Made by a program: the position numbers and the translations under genes. DNA of 25,048 nucleotides from Bacteroidota bacterium (GTDB lineage Bacteria > Bacteroidota > Bacteroidia > Chitinophagales > Chitinophagaceae): contig JAEZRB010000124.1 in assembly GCA_023412975.1 (NCBI GenBank), positions 1 to 25,048 on the forward strand. Reading direction: 5' to 3'. The notes beneath the pieces were generated by a model. It did no database searches, was not told where the DNA came from, and worked only from the letters and a program-made list of their open reading frames with translations. Numbering within the stretch: position 1 is the first letter of the stretch; each line of letters starts with the position of its first letter. Shown piece after piece: positions 6,784 through 14,336 of the stretch.

Positions 6784-7542
6784 ATGCTTACTAAAAGGAT
6801 CATACCTTGTCTCGATATTAAAGACGGGCGAACGGTGAAGGGCACCAACTTCGTTGACCTGCGTGACGCAGGTGACCCGGTGGAGCTGGGGGCGTTGTAC
6901 GCGGAACAAGGCGCCGATGAACTGGTATTTCTTGATATTACCGCTACCAATGAACGTAGAAAGACGCTTTCGCAACTGGTAAACCGTGTAGCACACCACG
7001 TGAATATTCCTTTCACGGTGGGTGGGGGGATCAGTTCGATTGAGGATGTAAATATCCTTTTGAATAATGGAGCCGATAAAATCTCTGTCAATACCGCGGC
7101 GTTTCGTCGGCCGGCACTTGTGACCGAATTAGCAAAAGAATTCGGAAGCCAGTGTGTGGTACTTGCCATTGACACCAAGCTTGAGGAGGATGGTGAATGG
7201 TATGTATATTTAAATGGAGGAAGATCCAAAACTGATATACGCTGTGTAGACTGGGCAAACGAAGGCGTGGAAGCAGGTGCCGGTGAAATACTGCTCACTT
7301 CCATGAATCATGACGGTACCAAATCCGGTTTTGCTATTGATATTACCAGGAAGCTGGCCACTACGTTACCCGTGCCGGTGATCGCAAGCGGAGGTGGTGG
7401 TACCATGCAGCATTTTGCAGAGGTGTTTACAGAAGCCCGTGCAGAAGCGGCCCTGGCGGCCAGCATTTTTCATTTTAAGGAAGTGGATATCCGGGATCTG
7501 AAGGATTATTTAAGCAAAAAGAATATACCGGTGAGATTATAA
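6784..7542 (+). CDS. hisF: imidazole glycerol phosphate synthase, cyclase subunit (HisF)
   Basis: HisF is a TIM-barrel cyclase paralogous to HisA. It uses ammonia from HisH to convert PRFAR to imidazole glycerol phosphate and AICAR. The catalytic Asp11 (PCLDIKDGRTVKG) and Asp130 (VLAIDTK) are at the canonical positions. Phosphate-binding glycines are at 80-82 (VGGGIS) and in IASGGGGT near 200. The length of 252 residues is normal. The ATG at 6784 follows the hisA stop with no spacing, so translation is probably coupled. Confidence 0.97.
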   Translation: MLTKRIIPCLDIKDGRTVKGTNFVDLRDAGDPVELGALYAEQGADELVFLDITATNERRKTLSQLVNRVAHHVNIPFTVGGGISSIEDVNILLNNGADKISVNTAAFRRPALVTELAKEFGSQCVVLAIDTKLEEDGEWYVYLNGGRSKTDIRCVDWANEGVEAGAGEILLTSMNHDGTKSGFAIDITRKLATTLPVPVIASGGGGTMQHFAEVFTEARAEAALAASIFHFKEVDIRDLKDYLSKKNIPVRL

Positions 7543-7586
7543 CTGTTAGAAATAAAATACCGGCATGCAAACCAATACGACGGATT

Positions 7587-8180
7587 ATGACAATAGATTT
7601 TGCAAAATATAGTGACGGACTTGTACCTGCGATCATCCAGGATGCATCAACAAAAAAAGTGCTGATGCTTGGTTTTATGAATGCCGAAGCACTTGAAAAG
7701 ACAAAACAGACCGGCAAAGTCACTTTTTTTAGTCGCAGTAAAAACCGGCTATGGACAAAAGGGGAGGAGAGCGGAAATTTCCTGTCTTTAAAAGAGATCA
7801 CGGCGGATTGTGACAATGATACCCTGCTTATCAAGGCTGATCCCGCCGGGCCTGTTTGCCATACAGGTGCTGATACATGCTTTAATGAAACGAACACTAA
7901 AGATCTTTTGCAAACCCTGACTGACACGATTAAGCAGCGGTATGAGGACAGGTCGGGTAAATCTTATACCTCCTCACTGTTCGATAGAGGCATCAATAAA
8001 GTTGCGCAGAAACTGGGAGAGGAAGCGGTAGAACTGGTGATCGAAGCCAAAGATGATAATGATGAACTATTTCTAAATGAAGCCGCTGATCTTTTGTTTC
8101 ACTATATGATATTATTACAGGCAAAAGGTTTTACCGTGGAAGATGTAAAAAAGGTATTGGAATCCCGTCAACGAAAATAA
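7587..8180 (+). CDS. hisI: bifunctional phosphoribosyl-AMP cyclohydrolase / phosphoribosyl-ATP pyrophosphatase (HisIE)
   Basis: This fused enzyme performs the second and third pathway steps. The N-terminal HisI domain (about 1-105) has the metal-site segments ADCDNDTLLIKADP (73-86) and CHTGADTCF (91-99), with Cys75, Cys91 and Cys98 as the expected zinc ligands. The C-terminal HisE domain (about 107-197) is an all-alpha MazG-like pyrophosphohydrolase with EEAVE (145-149) and NEAADLLFH (164-172). The length of 197 residues is usual. It lies 44 nt after hisF and is the last gene of the his operon; the following 156 nt contain no clear terminator. Confidence 0.96.
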   Translation: MTIDFAKYSDGLVPAIIQDASTKKVLMLGFMNAEALEKTKQTGKVTFFSRSKNRLWTKGEESGNFLSLKEITADCDNDTLLIKADPAGPVCHTGADTCFNETNTKDLLQTLTDTIKQRYEDRSGKSYTSSLFDRGINKVAQKLGEEAVELVIEAKDDNDELFLNEAADLLFHYMILLQAKGFTVEDVKKVLESRQRK

Positions 8181-8310
8181 AATAGCAGGTCAATTTTGAA
8201 ATGACCCCCGCAAATTCACGAACCAGCCTCGTTTTTTCTACCTGGAGAAAAACATTTTAACGCTTCAGAACGCGTTTATCACAGGGACGGTTTTTTTTCG
8301 GCAAATACAT

Positions 8311-8333
8311 TTAGTTTTGATCACTCAAACTAA
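8311..8333 (+). promoter_or_regulatory. bio operon promoter box with an overlapping inverted repeat
   Basis: TAGTTTTG at 8312-8319 matches the Bacteroidota -7 consensus TAnnTTTG exactly. A run of eight T (8291-8298) lies upstream, roughly where a -33 element belongs. The box is also the left arm of an imperfect palindrome: TTAGTTT (8311-8317) pairs with AAACTAA (8327-8333) and GA (8319-8320) with TC (8325-8326), with T8318 bulged. The palindrome ends 3 nt before the bioB start. A repressor bound here would block the promoter, but no regulator can be named from the sequence. Confidence 0.45.
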
Positions 8334-8336
8334 GCT

Positions 8337-9326
8337 ATGACCCGACACAACTGGACAAAGGAAGAAATTTCGGCTATATATTATCGTCCCCTGCTCGAAC
8401 TTATTTATGAAGCTGCTACCGTTCATCGCAATAATAATGACTATAGTGAAGTACAGATCAGTAGTCTTATTTCAATAAAAACTGGTGGCTGTTCGGAGGA
8501 TTGCGCGTATTGCCCCCAGGCGGCACGTTATCATACCGGCGTGGACGTCCATGCCCTGATGAAAGTAGAAGAGGTTGTTGAAACTGCGCGTAAAGCAAAA
8601 TCTGCCGGTGCATCCCGGCTTTGTATGGGAGCCGCCTGGCGCGAAGTAAGAAACAACCGCGATTTTGACAGGGTTCTGGAAATGGTGAGAGCCGTTAACG
8701 AGATGGATATGGAAGTTTGTTGTACTCTCGGCATGCTGACTTACGAGCAGGCAGAAAAATTAAAGGAAGCAGGTTTGTACGCCTACAACCATAATGTAGA
8801 TACGTCTGAAGAAAACTATAAAAACATCATAACTACAAGAACCTATGACGATCGTCTTCAAACCTTGCACAATGTAAGAAAGGCAAACATCACCGTTTGT
8901 TCAGGAGGTATCATAGGGTTAGGTGAAACGGTTGAAGACAGGGTTGGAATGTTGCATACCCTGGCCAATCTGCCACAGCATCCCGAATCGGTGCCGATCA
9001 ATGCGCTTGTACCGGTGAAGGGAACGCCTCTTGAAAACCAGGAGCGGGTTTCGGTTTGGGATATGGTGCGCATGATCGCCACAACCCGAATTGTAATGCC
9101 AAAAACTGTCGTCCGTCTTTCGGCCGGTCGCCTTGAGATGAGCATGCCGGAGCAGGCGCTTTGTTTTATGGCGGGAGCCAATTCCATATTTGCCGGTGAT
9201 AAACTGCTCACAACGCCAAATCCATCTTTTAATGATGACATGCAAATGTTTGAAATACTTGGCCTCAAACCAAGAGAAGCTTTTAAAAATGAAAGAAAAA
9301 CAGTAGAAGCCGACTATCAGCCATAA
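8337..9326 (+). CDS. bioB: biotin synthase (BioB)
   Basis: This radical-SAM enzyme inserts sulfur into dethiobiotin to form biotin. The [4Fe-4S] motif CxxxCxxC is Cys52, Cys56 and Cys59 (GGCSEDCAYCPQ). The [2Fe-2S] ligands of the family are visible as the cysteines in SRLCMGAAWR, EVCCTLGML and TVCSGGIIGLGE, with the arginine in VRLSAGRLEM. The length of 329 residues is normal. It is the first gene of a four-gene bio operon and follows a candidate promoter and palindrome. bioF starts 16 nt downstream. Confidence 0.97.
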   Translation: MTRHNWTKEEISAIYYRPLLELIYEAATVHRNNNDYSEVQISSLISIKTGGCSEDCAYCPQAARYHTGVDVHALMKVEEVVETARKAKSAGASRLCMGAAWREVRNNRDFDRVLEMVRAVNEMDMEVCCTLGMLTYEQAEKLKEAGLYAYNHNVDTSEENYKNIITTRTYDDRLQTLHNVRKANITVCSGGIIGLGETVEDRVGMLHTLANLPQHPESVPINALVPVKGTPLENQERVSVWDMVRMIATTRIVMPKTVVRLSAGRLEMSMPEQALCFMAGANSIFAGDKLLTTPNPSFNDDMQMFEILGLKPREAFKNERKTVEADYQP

Positions 9327-9342
9327 CCCCAAACTGCTATTT

Positions 9343-10506
9343 GTGAGCATCGAGGAAAAGACCATCCAGGATTCATTAAAGGATATTCTTGAAAAAAGAA
9401 AGCAGGCATCCCTTTATCGGAGCCTGCAGGTGAGTGCAGGACTGGTCGATTTTTGTTCCAATGACTTTTTAAGTTTTTCCCGGTCGCCACTTGTACAGGA
9501 AAAATTAAAAGAAATAACTGCATCCCTTCCATTATTATCCGGCGCCACCGGGTCTCGTTCTATTTCCGGGAATACGGCTTTTGTTGAGGAATTGGAGCGG
9601 GGTATTGCGTCGTTTCACCAGGCTGAAGCCGGGCTCATCTTTAATTCAGGTTACGATGCCAACCTGGGTTTGTTTTCCTGTCTTGCACGAAAAGACGACT
9701 ACCTGGTCACTGATGAACTGATACATGCCAGCATCATCGATGGATGCCGGCTGAGTTATGCCAACAGGTTGAGGTTTGCTCATAATGATACTGCTGACCT
9801 TGAAAAAAAATTGCGGAAAGCGCGGGAAAGCATGGCTTCTCATGCGAATATTTTTGTCGCCGTGGAATCTGTCTATTCGATGGATGGCGATATGGCACCA
9901 CTACCGGAATTTGTAGCCATATGTAAAACCTATAATGCCAGCCTAATCGTCGATGAAGCTCATGCAACAGGTATATTTGGTGAAAAAGGCAGGGGACTGG
10001 TCAGTGCATATGCATTAGAGAACGATGTTTTCGCCCGTGTACATACATTCGGTAAGGCTATCGGTTGCCATGGCGCGATCATTATTGGCAGCCGTGTTTT
10101 ACGGGAATACCTGGTCAATTTTGCCCGCTCATTTATATTTACCACTGCGCTGCCTTTGCATTCACTCGCGACTGTCCGGTCTGCTTATGGGGTTTTACAA
10201 TCGGACAGTTTTTCTAATAAATCTTTACATGAATTAGTTGCCAGGTTCAGGGAAGATTTTCATACACCCGAAGACGTTTACCTTATTGAAAGCAGTAGCC
10301 CAATTCAGAGCCTGGTAATTCCCGGAGCTGAAAGGGCAAAAAAGGTCGCGGCAACTTTGCAGGACAAAGGTTTTGATATTCGGGCAATCGTGAGTCCATC
10401 CGTGCCCGCAGGTCGTGAGCGTCTACGCATCAGCCTTCACCTGCACAATACCACCGCGCAGGTAGACGAACTAAAACATTTACTTCAACAAATACTTTTT
10501 TCATGA
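9343..10506 (+). CDS. bioF: 8-amino-7-oxononanoate synthase (BioF), GTG start
   Basis: This PLP enzyme condenses a pimeloyl thioester with L-alanine to form 8-amino-7-oxononanoate. It belongs to the alpha-oxoamine synthase family. Key residues are His128 (DELIHASIIDG), Asp204 and His207 (VDEAHATG) and the PLP lysine Lys238 (HTFGKAIGCHGA). The glycine-rich GATGSRSISGN is at 67-77. The length of 387 residues is full size. The start is GTG at 9343, 16 nt after bioB. The product of the related enzyme 2-amino-3-ketobutyrate ligase is excluded mainly by the position between bioB and bioD. Confidence 0.94.
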   Translation: MSIEEKTIQDSLKDILEKRKQASLYRSLQVSAGLVDFCSNDFLSFSRSPLVQEKLKEITASLPLLSGATGSRSISGNTAFVEELERGIASFHQAEAGLIFNSGYDANLGLFSCLARKDDYLVTDELIHASIIDGCRLSYANRLRFAHNDTADLEKKLRKARESMASHANIFVAVESVYSMDGDMAPLPEFVAICKTYNASLIVDEAHATGIFGEKGRGLVSAYALENDVFARVHTFGKAIGCHGAIIIGSRVLREYLVNFARSFIFTTALPLHSLATVRSAYGVLQSDSFSNKSLHELVARFREDFHTPEDVYLIESSSPIQSLVIPGAERAKKVAATLQDKGFDIRAIVSPSVPAGRERLRISLHLHNTTAQVDELKHLLQQILFS

Positions 10507-11129
10507 AAAACATAGTTGTGGCCGGAACCGGTACAGGTGTGGGAAAAACTTTAGTGGCGACGATTCTTGCTGAGGCGCTTGAGGCCGACTACTGGAAACC
10601 TGTTCAGGCCGGTAGCCTGAGTTTTAGTGATACAGACTATGTCAGGCATTTTATCACGAATACCAAATCCTATTTTCACCCGGAAGTCTATAGGCTTGCA
10701 TACTCTATGTCGCCTCATGCGGCTGCCGAAAAAGAGGAACTGAAGATCGAAGTAGATCAGCTTACACCACCCAAAAGCGCTAATCGCATCCTGATCGAGC
10801 CTGCAGGCGGACTTATGGTACCGCTGAATGATGAATACCTGAATATTGACCTGATACAACGGTGGCGGCTGCCGGTTATACTTGTATCAAAAACGTACCT
10901 CGGCAGCATCAATCATACTTTGATGTCGATAACGGTTTTGAAAAAGTATGGCGTAAAAATAGCCGGTATCATATTCAACGGGGAAAAAAATGAATCAGCA
11001 GAGCGCGCCATCCTGCAGTATTCAGGCGTTAAATACATTGGACGACTACGAGAAGAAAAGAAGATTGATAAAAAAACGGTGTTGATGTACGCTGAGAAAT
11101 TCCGAAAGAGGCTGGAGGGAGTGATATGA
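10503..11129 (+). CDS. bioD: dethiobiotin synthetase (BioD)
   Basis: This ATP-dependent enzyme closes the ureido ring of 7,8-diaminononanoate with CO2 to give dethiobiotin. The P-loop GTGTGVGKT is at 8-16. The substrate-binding lysine lies in WKPVQAG (36-42), and the EPAGGLMVPL motif near 99-108 is typical. It has 208 residues, at the short end of the family range. The start overlaps the bioF stop by 4 nt (ATGA), and its own stop overlaps the bioA start in the same way, so bioF, bioD and bioA are probably translationally coupled. Confidence 0.95.
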   Translation: MKNIVVAGTGTGVGKTLVATILAEALEADYWKPVQAGSLSFSDTDYVRHFITNTKSYFHPEVYRLAYSMSPHAAAEKEELKIEVDQLTPPKSANRILIEPAGGLMVPLNDEYLNIDLIQRWRLPVILVSKTYLGSINHTLMSITVLKKYGVKIAGIIFNGEKNESAERAILQYSGVKYIGRLREEKKIDKKTVLMYAEKFRKRLEGVI

Positions 11130-12406
11130 GCAGTTTGCAGGACCGGGATCAAAAAGTGATCTGGCATCCGTATACGCAGGCTGGTTTGGGTAAGCCTCCC
11201 ATTGGCGTTGTAAAAGGAGAGGGTGTTTACCTGCTGGGTGAAGATGGAAAGAAATATATCGACGCGGTATCATCGTGGTGGGTAAATATTCATGGACACG
11301 CTCATCCTTATATTGCTGAAAAAGTTGCTGAACAACTACACCAACTTGAGCATTCCATTTTTGCCGGATTCACCCATGAGCCCGCTGTATTACTTGCCGA
11401 AAGGTTACTTGAAATTTTGCCGGCCAACCAGTCAAGGATATTTTATTCCGACAATGGTTCGACTGCTGTTGAAGTAGCGGTAAAGATGGCGCTACAATAC
11501 TGGGCCAATAAAGACCGGCCGAGATTGAAAATTATCGCGATCGAACATGCCTATCATGGTGATACATTTGGTTCCATGTCGGTGAGTGCGAGGGGCTCAT
11601 TTACCGATCCCTTTTCTCCACTTTTATTTGACGTGATCCATATTCCTTTTCCCGGTGGAGCAAATGAGACGTTGAGCCTGGAAAAATTGAAAGAGATTAT
11701 TACCCGGGACAAGGAACAAATCGCAGCTTTTATATTTGAGCCACTTGTGCTTGGGGCCGGTGGCATGCTGATGTATGAACCGGGAACCCTTGAAACGATG
11801 ATCAGCATTTGCAGGGAAAATAGTATCCTGACCATCGCCGATGAAGTCATGACCGGTTTTGGAAGAACCGGAAAATTATTTGCCTGTGATCATATCACTG
11901 TAGCGCCTGATATTATTTGCCTTTCAAAAGCAATCACGGGCGGTACCATGCCCCTGGGGGTTACATCCTGTATATCGGAGATCTACGATGCTTTTTTTTC
12001 AAACGATCGTTCAAAAACATTTTTTCATGGACATTCCTACACTGCCAATCCGGTAGCCTGTGCTGCGGCTTTGGCGAGTATGGACCTGTTGTTGAAAGAT
12101 GAATGCCAGGAAGACATTGAACGTATCAGTAAAAATCATCGCGATTTTATCAGTAAGGCGAATAGACACTCTCAATTAAGGAAATTGCGAAGCCGCGGAA
12201 CCATACTTGCGATGGATTTTCACACTAGCAATAAAACATCATATTTTAATCCTGTTAGGGATAGGTTATACGATCATTTTATAAAAAATGGCGTGCTAAT
12301 GCGGCCACTCGGAAATGTCATTTATATAATGCCTCCTTATTGCATAACTGAAAATGAACTTCATACGGTTTACGATGCCATTGAAGCGTCGGTTTCGATA
12401 AATTAG
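11126..12406 (+). CDS. bioA: adenosylmethionine-8-amino-7-oxononanoate aminotransferase (BioA)
   Basis: This class III PLP aminotransferase converts 8-amino-7-oxononanoate to 7,8-diaminononanoate, usually with S-adenosylmethionine as the amino donor. The BioA-specific N-terminus is present: WHPYTQ (13-18) and SSWWVNIHGHAHP (49-61). Asp239 (IADEVMTGFGRTG) and the PLP lysine Lys268 (CLSKAITGGTMPLG) are in place. The length of 426 residues is normal. It overlaps bioD by 4 nt and closes the operon. No bioC, bioH, bioG or bioW gene lies in the window, so the pimeloyl precursor must be supplied from elsewhere. Confidence 0.96.
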   Translation: MSSLQDRDQKVIWHPYTQAGLGKPPIGVVKGEGVYLLGEDGKKYIDAVSSWWVNIHGHAHPYIAEKVAEQLHQLEHSIFAGFTHEPAVLLAERLLEILPANQSRIFYSDNGSTAVEVAVKMALQYWANKDRPRLKIIAIEHAYHGDTFGSMSVSARGSFTDPFSPLLFDVIHIPFPGGANETLSLEKLKEIITRDKEQIAAFIFEPLVLGAGGMLMYEPGTLETMISICRENSILTIADEVMTGFGRTGKLFACDHITVAPDIICLSKAITGGTMPLGVTSCISEIYDAFFSNDRSKTFFHGHSYTANPVACAAALASMDLLLKDECQEDIERISKNHRDFISKANRHSQLRKLRSRGTILAMDFHTSNKTSYFNPVRDRLYDHFIKNGVLMRPLGNVIYIMPPYCITENELHTVYDAIEASVSIN

Positions 12407-12493
12407 AGGTTTTAAGTTTAACTTTTTTCTTAATGCGGGAGGAAAAAATCACGTATTCCGCGCGTAAAAAGATGATAATTGCGGGAGGTGGAA

Positions 12494-12501
12494 TATCTTT
12501 G
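12494..12501 (+). promoter_or_regulatory. -7 promoter box of the response-regulator gene
   Basis: TATCTTTG fits TAnnTTTG exactly and lies 8 nt before the ATG at 12510. No clear -33 TTTG is seen. The 9-nt word TGCGGGAGG occurs twice just upstream, at 12434-12442 and 12480-12488, 46 nt apart, and could be a regulator site. The short distance to the ATG would imply an almost leaderless mRNA. Confidence 0.35.
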
Positions 12502-12509
12502 TATTTGCG

Positions 12510-13139
12510 ATGGAAAAATTATCAATTCTTCTGGTAGATGATCATAAGTTAATAAGAGACTCCTGGTCTTTTATTCTTAACAGCGATCCGCGATTCATGG
12601 TAATCGGTGAAACCAGTTCGGTTTAAGAAGCTATTGAAATTTTCAGGACAAAAAACCCGGCCATTATTTTAATGGACGTAAATATGACGCCGCTGAATGG
12701 ATTTGAGGCCACTGAGCAGATACACCGGATGTCGCCAGGTACCAAGGTTATTGCTGTCTCCATGCACACCATGCCTGCATATGCCAAACGGATGCTGCAA
12801 CTGGGCGCAATGGGGTATGTTACCAAGAATTCCTCCAAAGACGAAATGATCAACGCCATCGTGGAGGTCAGCAAAGGCAAAAAATATATATGTGAGGAAG
12901 TGAAAAATATCCTGGCCGACCAGGAAACGGACGAGGTTTCATATGAACTGAACAGCCTGTCCCGCCGGGAACTGGATATTATCAATTTGATCAAGAAAGG
13001 ATTTTCCTCCCGGGAAATCGGCCTGCAACTGGAACTTTCACTCAAAACGGTTGAGGTTCACCGTTATAACCTGCTGAAAAAGCTGAAATTGAAGAATACG
13101 GCCGCCCTTGTTAACTTCATCAATGCAAAGGGGTTATAA
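12510..13139 (+). pseudogene. LuxR/NarL-type response regulator interrupted by an in-frame TAA
   Basis: Read from ATG 12510, the sequence encodes a full-length 209-residue NarL/FixJ-type response regulator except that codon 39 (12624-12626) is TAA. The receiver domain has the acidic pair Asp10-Asp11 (LLVDDHKLIRDS), the phosphoacceptor Asp56 (ILMDVNMTPLNG), Ser84 (IAVSMHT) and Lys106 (YVTKNSS). The LuxR-type helix-turn-helix (about 149-205) has LSRRELDIINLIKKGFSSREI and SLKTVEVHRYNLLKKL. The frame is otherwise intact on both sides, so a single substitution (for example GAA to TAA in SSVEEA) explains it. Restarting at ATG 12672 would give 155 residues that lack the first half of the receiver. 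It is either a recent pseudogene, a sequencing error, or a gene whose DNA-binding half is still made. No histidine kinase lies nearby. Confidence 0.85.
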
Positions 13140-13140
13140 G

Positions 13141-13165
13141 AAAAAAAGCTGATCAGATCAGCTTT
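13141..13165 (-). terminator. intrinsic terminator of the small lipoprotein gene
   Basis: AAAGCTGATC (13145-13154) and GATCAGCTTT (13156-13165) form a perfect inverted repeat with one central base; the usable hairpin is 8-9 bp with a 3-5 nt loop. Read on the minus strand it ends in seven T (13147-13141). It starts at the stop codon of the minus-strand lipoprotein gene and lies directly after the stop of the convergent response-regulator gene. It may stop transcription both ways, but the T tract favours the minus strand. Confidence 0.8.
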
Positions 13166-13289
13166 ATCCCCTGAATTTGTAATTACCCTGCGGATTGCCC
13201 GGGCAACCACTCTTTCGGGAAGAGGAGCAGGAACTGGCAAAAATGGAAACCGCCATAAGCATCAGGGCAACAAAAGCAAATTTTTTCAT
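13164..13289 (-). CDS. small predicted lipoprotein (41 aa)
   Basis: On the minus strand ATG at 13289-13287 opens a 41-codon frame ending in TAA at 13166-13164. The product has a lysine start (MKKF), a hydrophobic stretch AFVALMLMAVSIFA and a lipobox-like ASSC, so signal peptidase II would cleave before Cys21 and leave a 21-residue mature lipoprotein: CSSSRKSGCPGNPQ then GNYKFRG. The mature part has a second Cys (Cys29). It is supported by an immediately following intrinsic terminator and an upstream TAnnTTTG box. I do not recognise a family with known function. Bacteroidota genomes carry many tiny lipoproteins of this style. Confidence 0.75.
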   Translation of the reverse strand: MKKFAFVALMLMAVSIFASSCSSSRKSGCPGNPQGNYKFRG

Positions 13290-13341
13290 TTGAGGAAGAG
13301 ATTATTTTTTAGTATAACGTAACCCGAAATCTTTTATTTTG

Positions 13342-13349
13342 CAAAAATA
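13342..13349 (-). promoter_or_regulatory. -7 promoter box of the small lipoprotein gene
   Basis: On the minus strand 13349-13342 reads TATTTTTG, an exact TAnnTTTG match, about 53 nt before the lipoprotein start codon. A clear -33 element is not seen. With the terminator this makes the 41-aa gene a self-contained transcription unit. Confidence 0.4.
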
Positions 13350-13448
13350 GCGAGGTTGGCTCATTTATCACCGCTTCCGGCTGGCGTGTTCTGTTAAAAA
13401 AACGGTATTTCCAGGTCAAAATACATTCTAATAAGCGTGTTAAACCCC

Positions 13449-13456
13449 TACCTTTA
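13449..13456 (+). promoter_or_regulatory. weak -7 promoter box of the exonuclease gene
   Basis: TACCTTTA differs from TAnnTTTG only in the last base. It lies 34 nt before the start at 13491. No -33 element is evident. The rest of the 13290-13490 gap shows no gene. Confidence 0.25.
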
Positions 13457-13490
13457 CCGCCCTATATAATAAAGAGAAATTGCGAATATA

Positions 13491-14258
13491 ATGTTGAAGC
13501 TTACACGACCGCTGGCATCTATTGACCTTGAGACAACGGGTATCAATCCCGGAACAGACCGAATTGTAGAGATCGCGATTGTGAAAGTGCTGCCCGACGG
13601 TACCCGGAGTGTAAAAAGAAAACTGCTAAATCCCGAGATGCCGATTCCGAGAACGGCGAGTGATGTACACGGGATCACTGACGAAATGGTCAAAGACGCA
13701 CCCACCTTTAAGCAGGTGGCCAATGAGCTGAAGCAGGTGCTTGATGGCTGTGATATTGCAGGCTACAACAGTAATCGCTTTGACATACCTGTGCTGATGG
13801 AGGAATTTCTTCGTGCTAAGGTTGAGTTTGACATGAAAGGCCGAAGACTGGTGGATGTTCAAAAGATATTTCACCAGATGGAGCAGCGAACACTGAGCGC
13901 AGCGTATAAGTTCTATTGCAATAAAAATCTTGACGGCGCACATAGTGCAGAAGCCGATGCTACCGCAACCTATGAGATCCTGGAAGCCCAGCTGGAACGT
14001 TACCCGGTGCTGGGCAATACCATTGATACCATCTTGAAGACCATCGGCGAGGATATCATTGTGGATTTCGCCCGGAGGTTCGTGATGGACAATGGCGTGG
14101 AGGTTTTTAACTTTGGTAAATTCAAGGGCCGCCCCGTCGCTGAGGTCTTAAGGGCTGAGCCTCAGTACTATGACTGGATGATGAAGGGTGATTTCCCCCA
14201 GCATACCAAGCAAAAACTCACGGAAATTTACACCCGTACCATGCTGAAAAAGGCCTGA
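13491..14258 (+). CDS. DEDDh 3'-5' exonuclease (DnaQ-like)
   Basis: This is an RNase T/DnaQ-fold exonuclease that would remove nucleotides from 3' ends using two metal ions. The catalytic set is complete: Asp12 and Glu14 (SIDLETTG), Asp98 (NRFDIPVL), His151 and Asp156 (HSAEADATATYEIL). Exonuclease domain about 8-170; residues 200-250 form a C-terminal module with VFNFGKFKGRPVAEVL and YYDWMMKGDFPQ, seen in many stand-alone bacterial DnaQ-like proteins. It could be a proofreading epsilon-like subunit or an independent repair exonuclease; its place alone, away from dnaE, does not decide. The length of 255 residues fits. It is transcribed in the same direction as the next gene but 78 nt apart. 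Confidence 0.9.
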   Translation: MLKLTRPLASIDLETTGINPGTDRIVEIAIVKVLPDGTRSVKRKLLNPEMPIPRTASDVHGITDEMVKDAPTFKQVANELKQVLDGCDIAGYNSNRFDIPVLMEEFLRAKVEFDMKGRRLVDVQKIFHQMEQRTLSAAYKFYCNKNLDGAHSAEADATATYEILEAQLERYPVLGNTIDTILKTIGEDIIVDFARRFVMDNGVEVFNFGKFKGRPVAEVLRAEPQYYDWMMKGDFPQHTKQKLTEIYTRTMLKKA

Positions 14259-14336
14259 TTTTGGCTGTATCCCTGTGAACAATTTAACAAAGCAGTCTTT
14301 TTTGATTGTTGTAAATTCGTTATCTGCCTGATATAC

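Noticed and set aside
6612..7304. 230-codon minus-strand open frame over hisA and hisF
   Set aside because: It lies wholly antisense to two certain genes and has low-complexity Ser/Pro-rich composition.
8188..8206. Hairpin GGTCA...TGACC after hisIE as a his operon terminator
   Set aside because: The stem is short with a bulged A, and it is followed by CCCGCAAATT rather than a T tract.
8181..8336. Riboswitch upstream of bioB
   Set aside because: The 156-nt gap shows no extended conserved-looking fold, and no biotin riboswitch class is known to me.
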